Below are positions 62,441 to 62,910 of a stretch of DNA of 62,910 nucleotides, piece after piece. This stretch comes from Lachnospiraceae bacterium (GTDB taxonomy: Bacteria; Bacillota; Clostridia; Lachnospirales; Lachnospiraceae), in the NCBI GenBank assembly GCA_017620155.1, contig JAFZQY010000092.1:1-62910 (forward strand), written 5' to 3'. Each line of letters starts with the position of its first letter. The stretch's first letter is position 1. The notes below the pieces were generated by a model. The model was not told the DNA's origin. It did no database searches and saw nothing but the letters and a program-made list of their open reading frames with translations. The position numbers were made by a program, and so were the translations under genes.

Positions 62441-62910
62441 ATGGGAATCTTAAAGAACAAAAAGGCGATGACGATCACAGCTGTAGCGATCGCTGCAGTA
62501 GTCGGAGTAGGCGGCATGACTCTTCATGCTAACGCAGCACTTAAGGTAAATTCATATGCAGCATCCACAGATACGATAGTCAAGATTGTAGAAGTAAACG
62601 GAAACGTTGTATCGGACAACACCGCATCGATCTACTCAAACATAAACGGCAAGATCGCATCGGTAAATTATAAAGTCGGTGACTATGTTAAGAAGGGCGA
62701 CACGATCATCAGCTATGATAATGACGATATCGAGCAGAAGATCGCTCTTGCGGAGTATTCAATGCAGGAATCCTTCGGAGCATATGACAATATAATCCAG
62801 TCCGGCGGAAGAAGCGCCGGCCTTTACTCTGAAGCAAAGAACACATTAAGCACTCTTGAAACGCAGATTAACGATACTCAGGCAGCTATCGATAACTTGA
62901 ACCGCAGCAT
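62441..62910 (+). CDS. Membrane-fusion (HlyD/efflux adaptor) protein, 5' part
   Basis: Partial: the first 156 codons, cut by the window end. It has an N-terminal signal/anchor helix (about residues 9-33, AVAIAAVVGVGG), then a biotinyl-lipoyl-like segment (NGKIASVNYKVGDYVKKGD, about residues 69-87) and a coiled-coil hairpin beginning (about 92 on). Such proteins usually connect to a MacB-type ABC transporter encoded downstream. AGAGGAG lies 10 bases before ATG. Confidence 0.87.
   Translation, partial: MGILKNKKAMTITAVAIAAVVGVGGMTLHANAALKVNSYAASTDTIVKIVEVNGNVVSDNTASIYSNINGKIASVNYKVGDYVKKGDTIISYDNDDIEQKIALAEYSMQESFGAYDNIIQSGGRSAGLYSEAKNTLSTLETQINDTQAAIDNLNRS

Noticed and set aside
1-62910. CRISPR array, insertion sequence or prophage
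   Set aside because: No regularly spaced direct repeats, transposase, integrase or phage genes were seen. The only tandem repeats are the short in-frame ones in the DUF2953 and PrsW genes.

Overview
The window looks like the chromosome of a motile, anaerobic Firmicute, most likely a Lachnospiraceae or Butyrivibrio-type gut or rumen Clostridium. This is inferred from gene content: a six-gene Rnf complex, PFL/ACT (UPF0210/UPF0237) genes, a GerW-type sporulation protein, ZapA and a polA-coaE-ftsA-like cluster, flagellins, intracellular hemicellulases and strong Shine-Dalgarno sites. I see no insertion sequence, integrase, CRISPR array or rRNA. No stretch longer than 300 bases lacks a gene; the largest gaps (about 240 and 220 bases) lie before the flagellins and between tyrA and the EF-G-like gene.

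Layout: (1) 1-6760: an RNase H-like gene on the minus strand, then rnfCDGEAB and tRNA-Leu(CAA), which is followed by an inverted copy of its own T-arm. (2) 6780-12729: a zinc-ribbon membrane protein, a CapA-type phosphatase fused to a second domain, a flavin split-barrel protein, a soluble PAS chemoreceptor and a small zinc-finger membrane protein. (3) 12733-20714: housekeeping run polA, coaE, FtsA-like, WalJ-like, ACT protein, PFL family. (4) 20758-26927: carbohydrate cluster GH43, AlkZ-like, GH3 and a GPH sugar symporter, convergent with tyrA-aroA. (5) 29677-36994: an EF-G paralogue, a PocR hybrid kinase and leuS. (6) 37024-47829: DUF1292, a small membrane protein, a GH13 debranching-like protein without recognisable catalytic residues, NusG-II and HepI-like proteins, ruvAB, zapA, a U32 peptidase and a SEDS/PBP pair. 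(7) 47839-51668: a variant HD-GYP protein, an unknown, DUF2953, GerW and a C-terminal J-domain protein. (8) 51780-55701: a flagellar cassette with a sigma-28 promoter, a flagellin, a zinc-ribbon protein and a second flagellin carrying a HEXXH zinc-metallopeptidase domain (flagellinolysin type). (9) 55713-62910: PrsW, a secreted MltG-like protein, a GH26-like glycosidase, a leucine-rich-repeat protein, an ABC exporter and the start of a membrane-fusion protein.

How the genes fit together: Rnf couples ferredoxin oxidation to NAD reduction and ion pumping, which could energise the cation-coupled sugar symporter. The GH43, GH3 and GH26-like enzymes have no signal peptides, so they probably cleave imported oligosaccharides in the cytoplasm. 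The most striking locus is the flagellar cassette, where a protease domain is inserted in a flagellin and would be displayed along the filament beside an ordinary but hypervariable flagellin. Proteolytic flagellins are known; the intervening zinc-ribbon gene and the leader hairpin with CsrA-like GGA motifs are the parts I cannot match to anything described.
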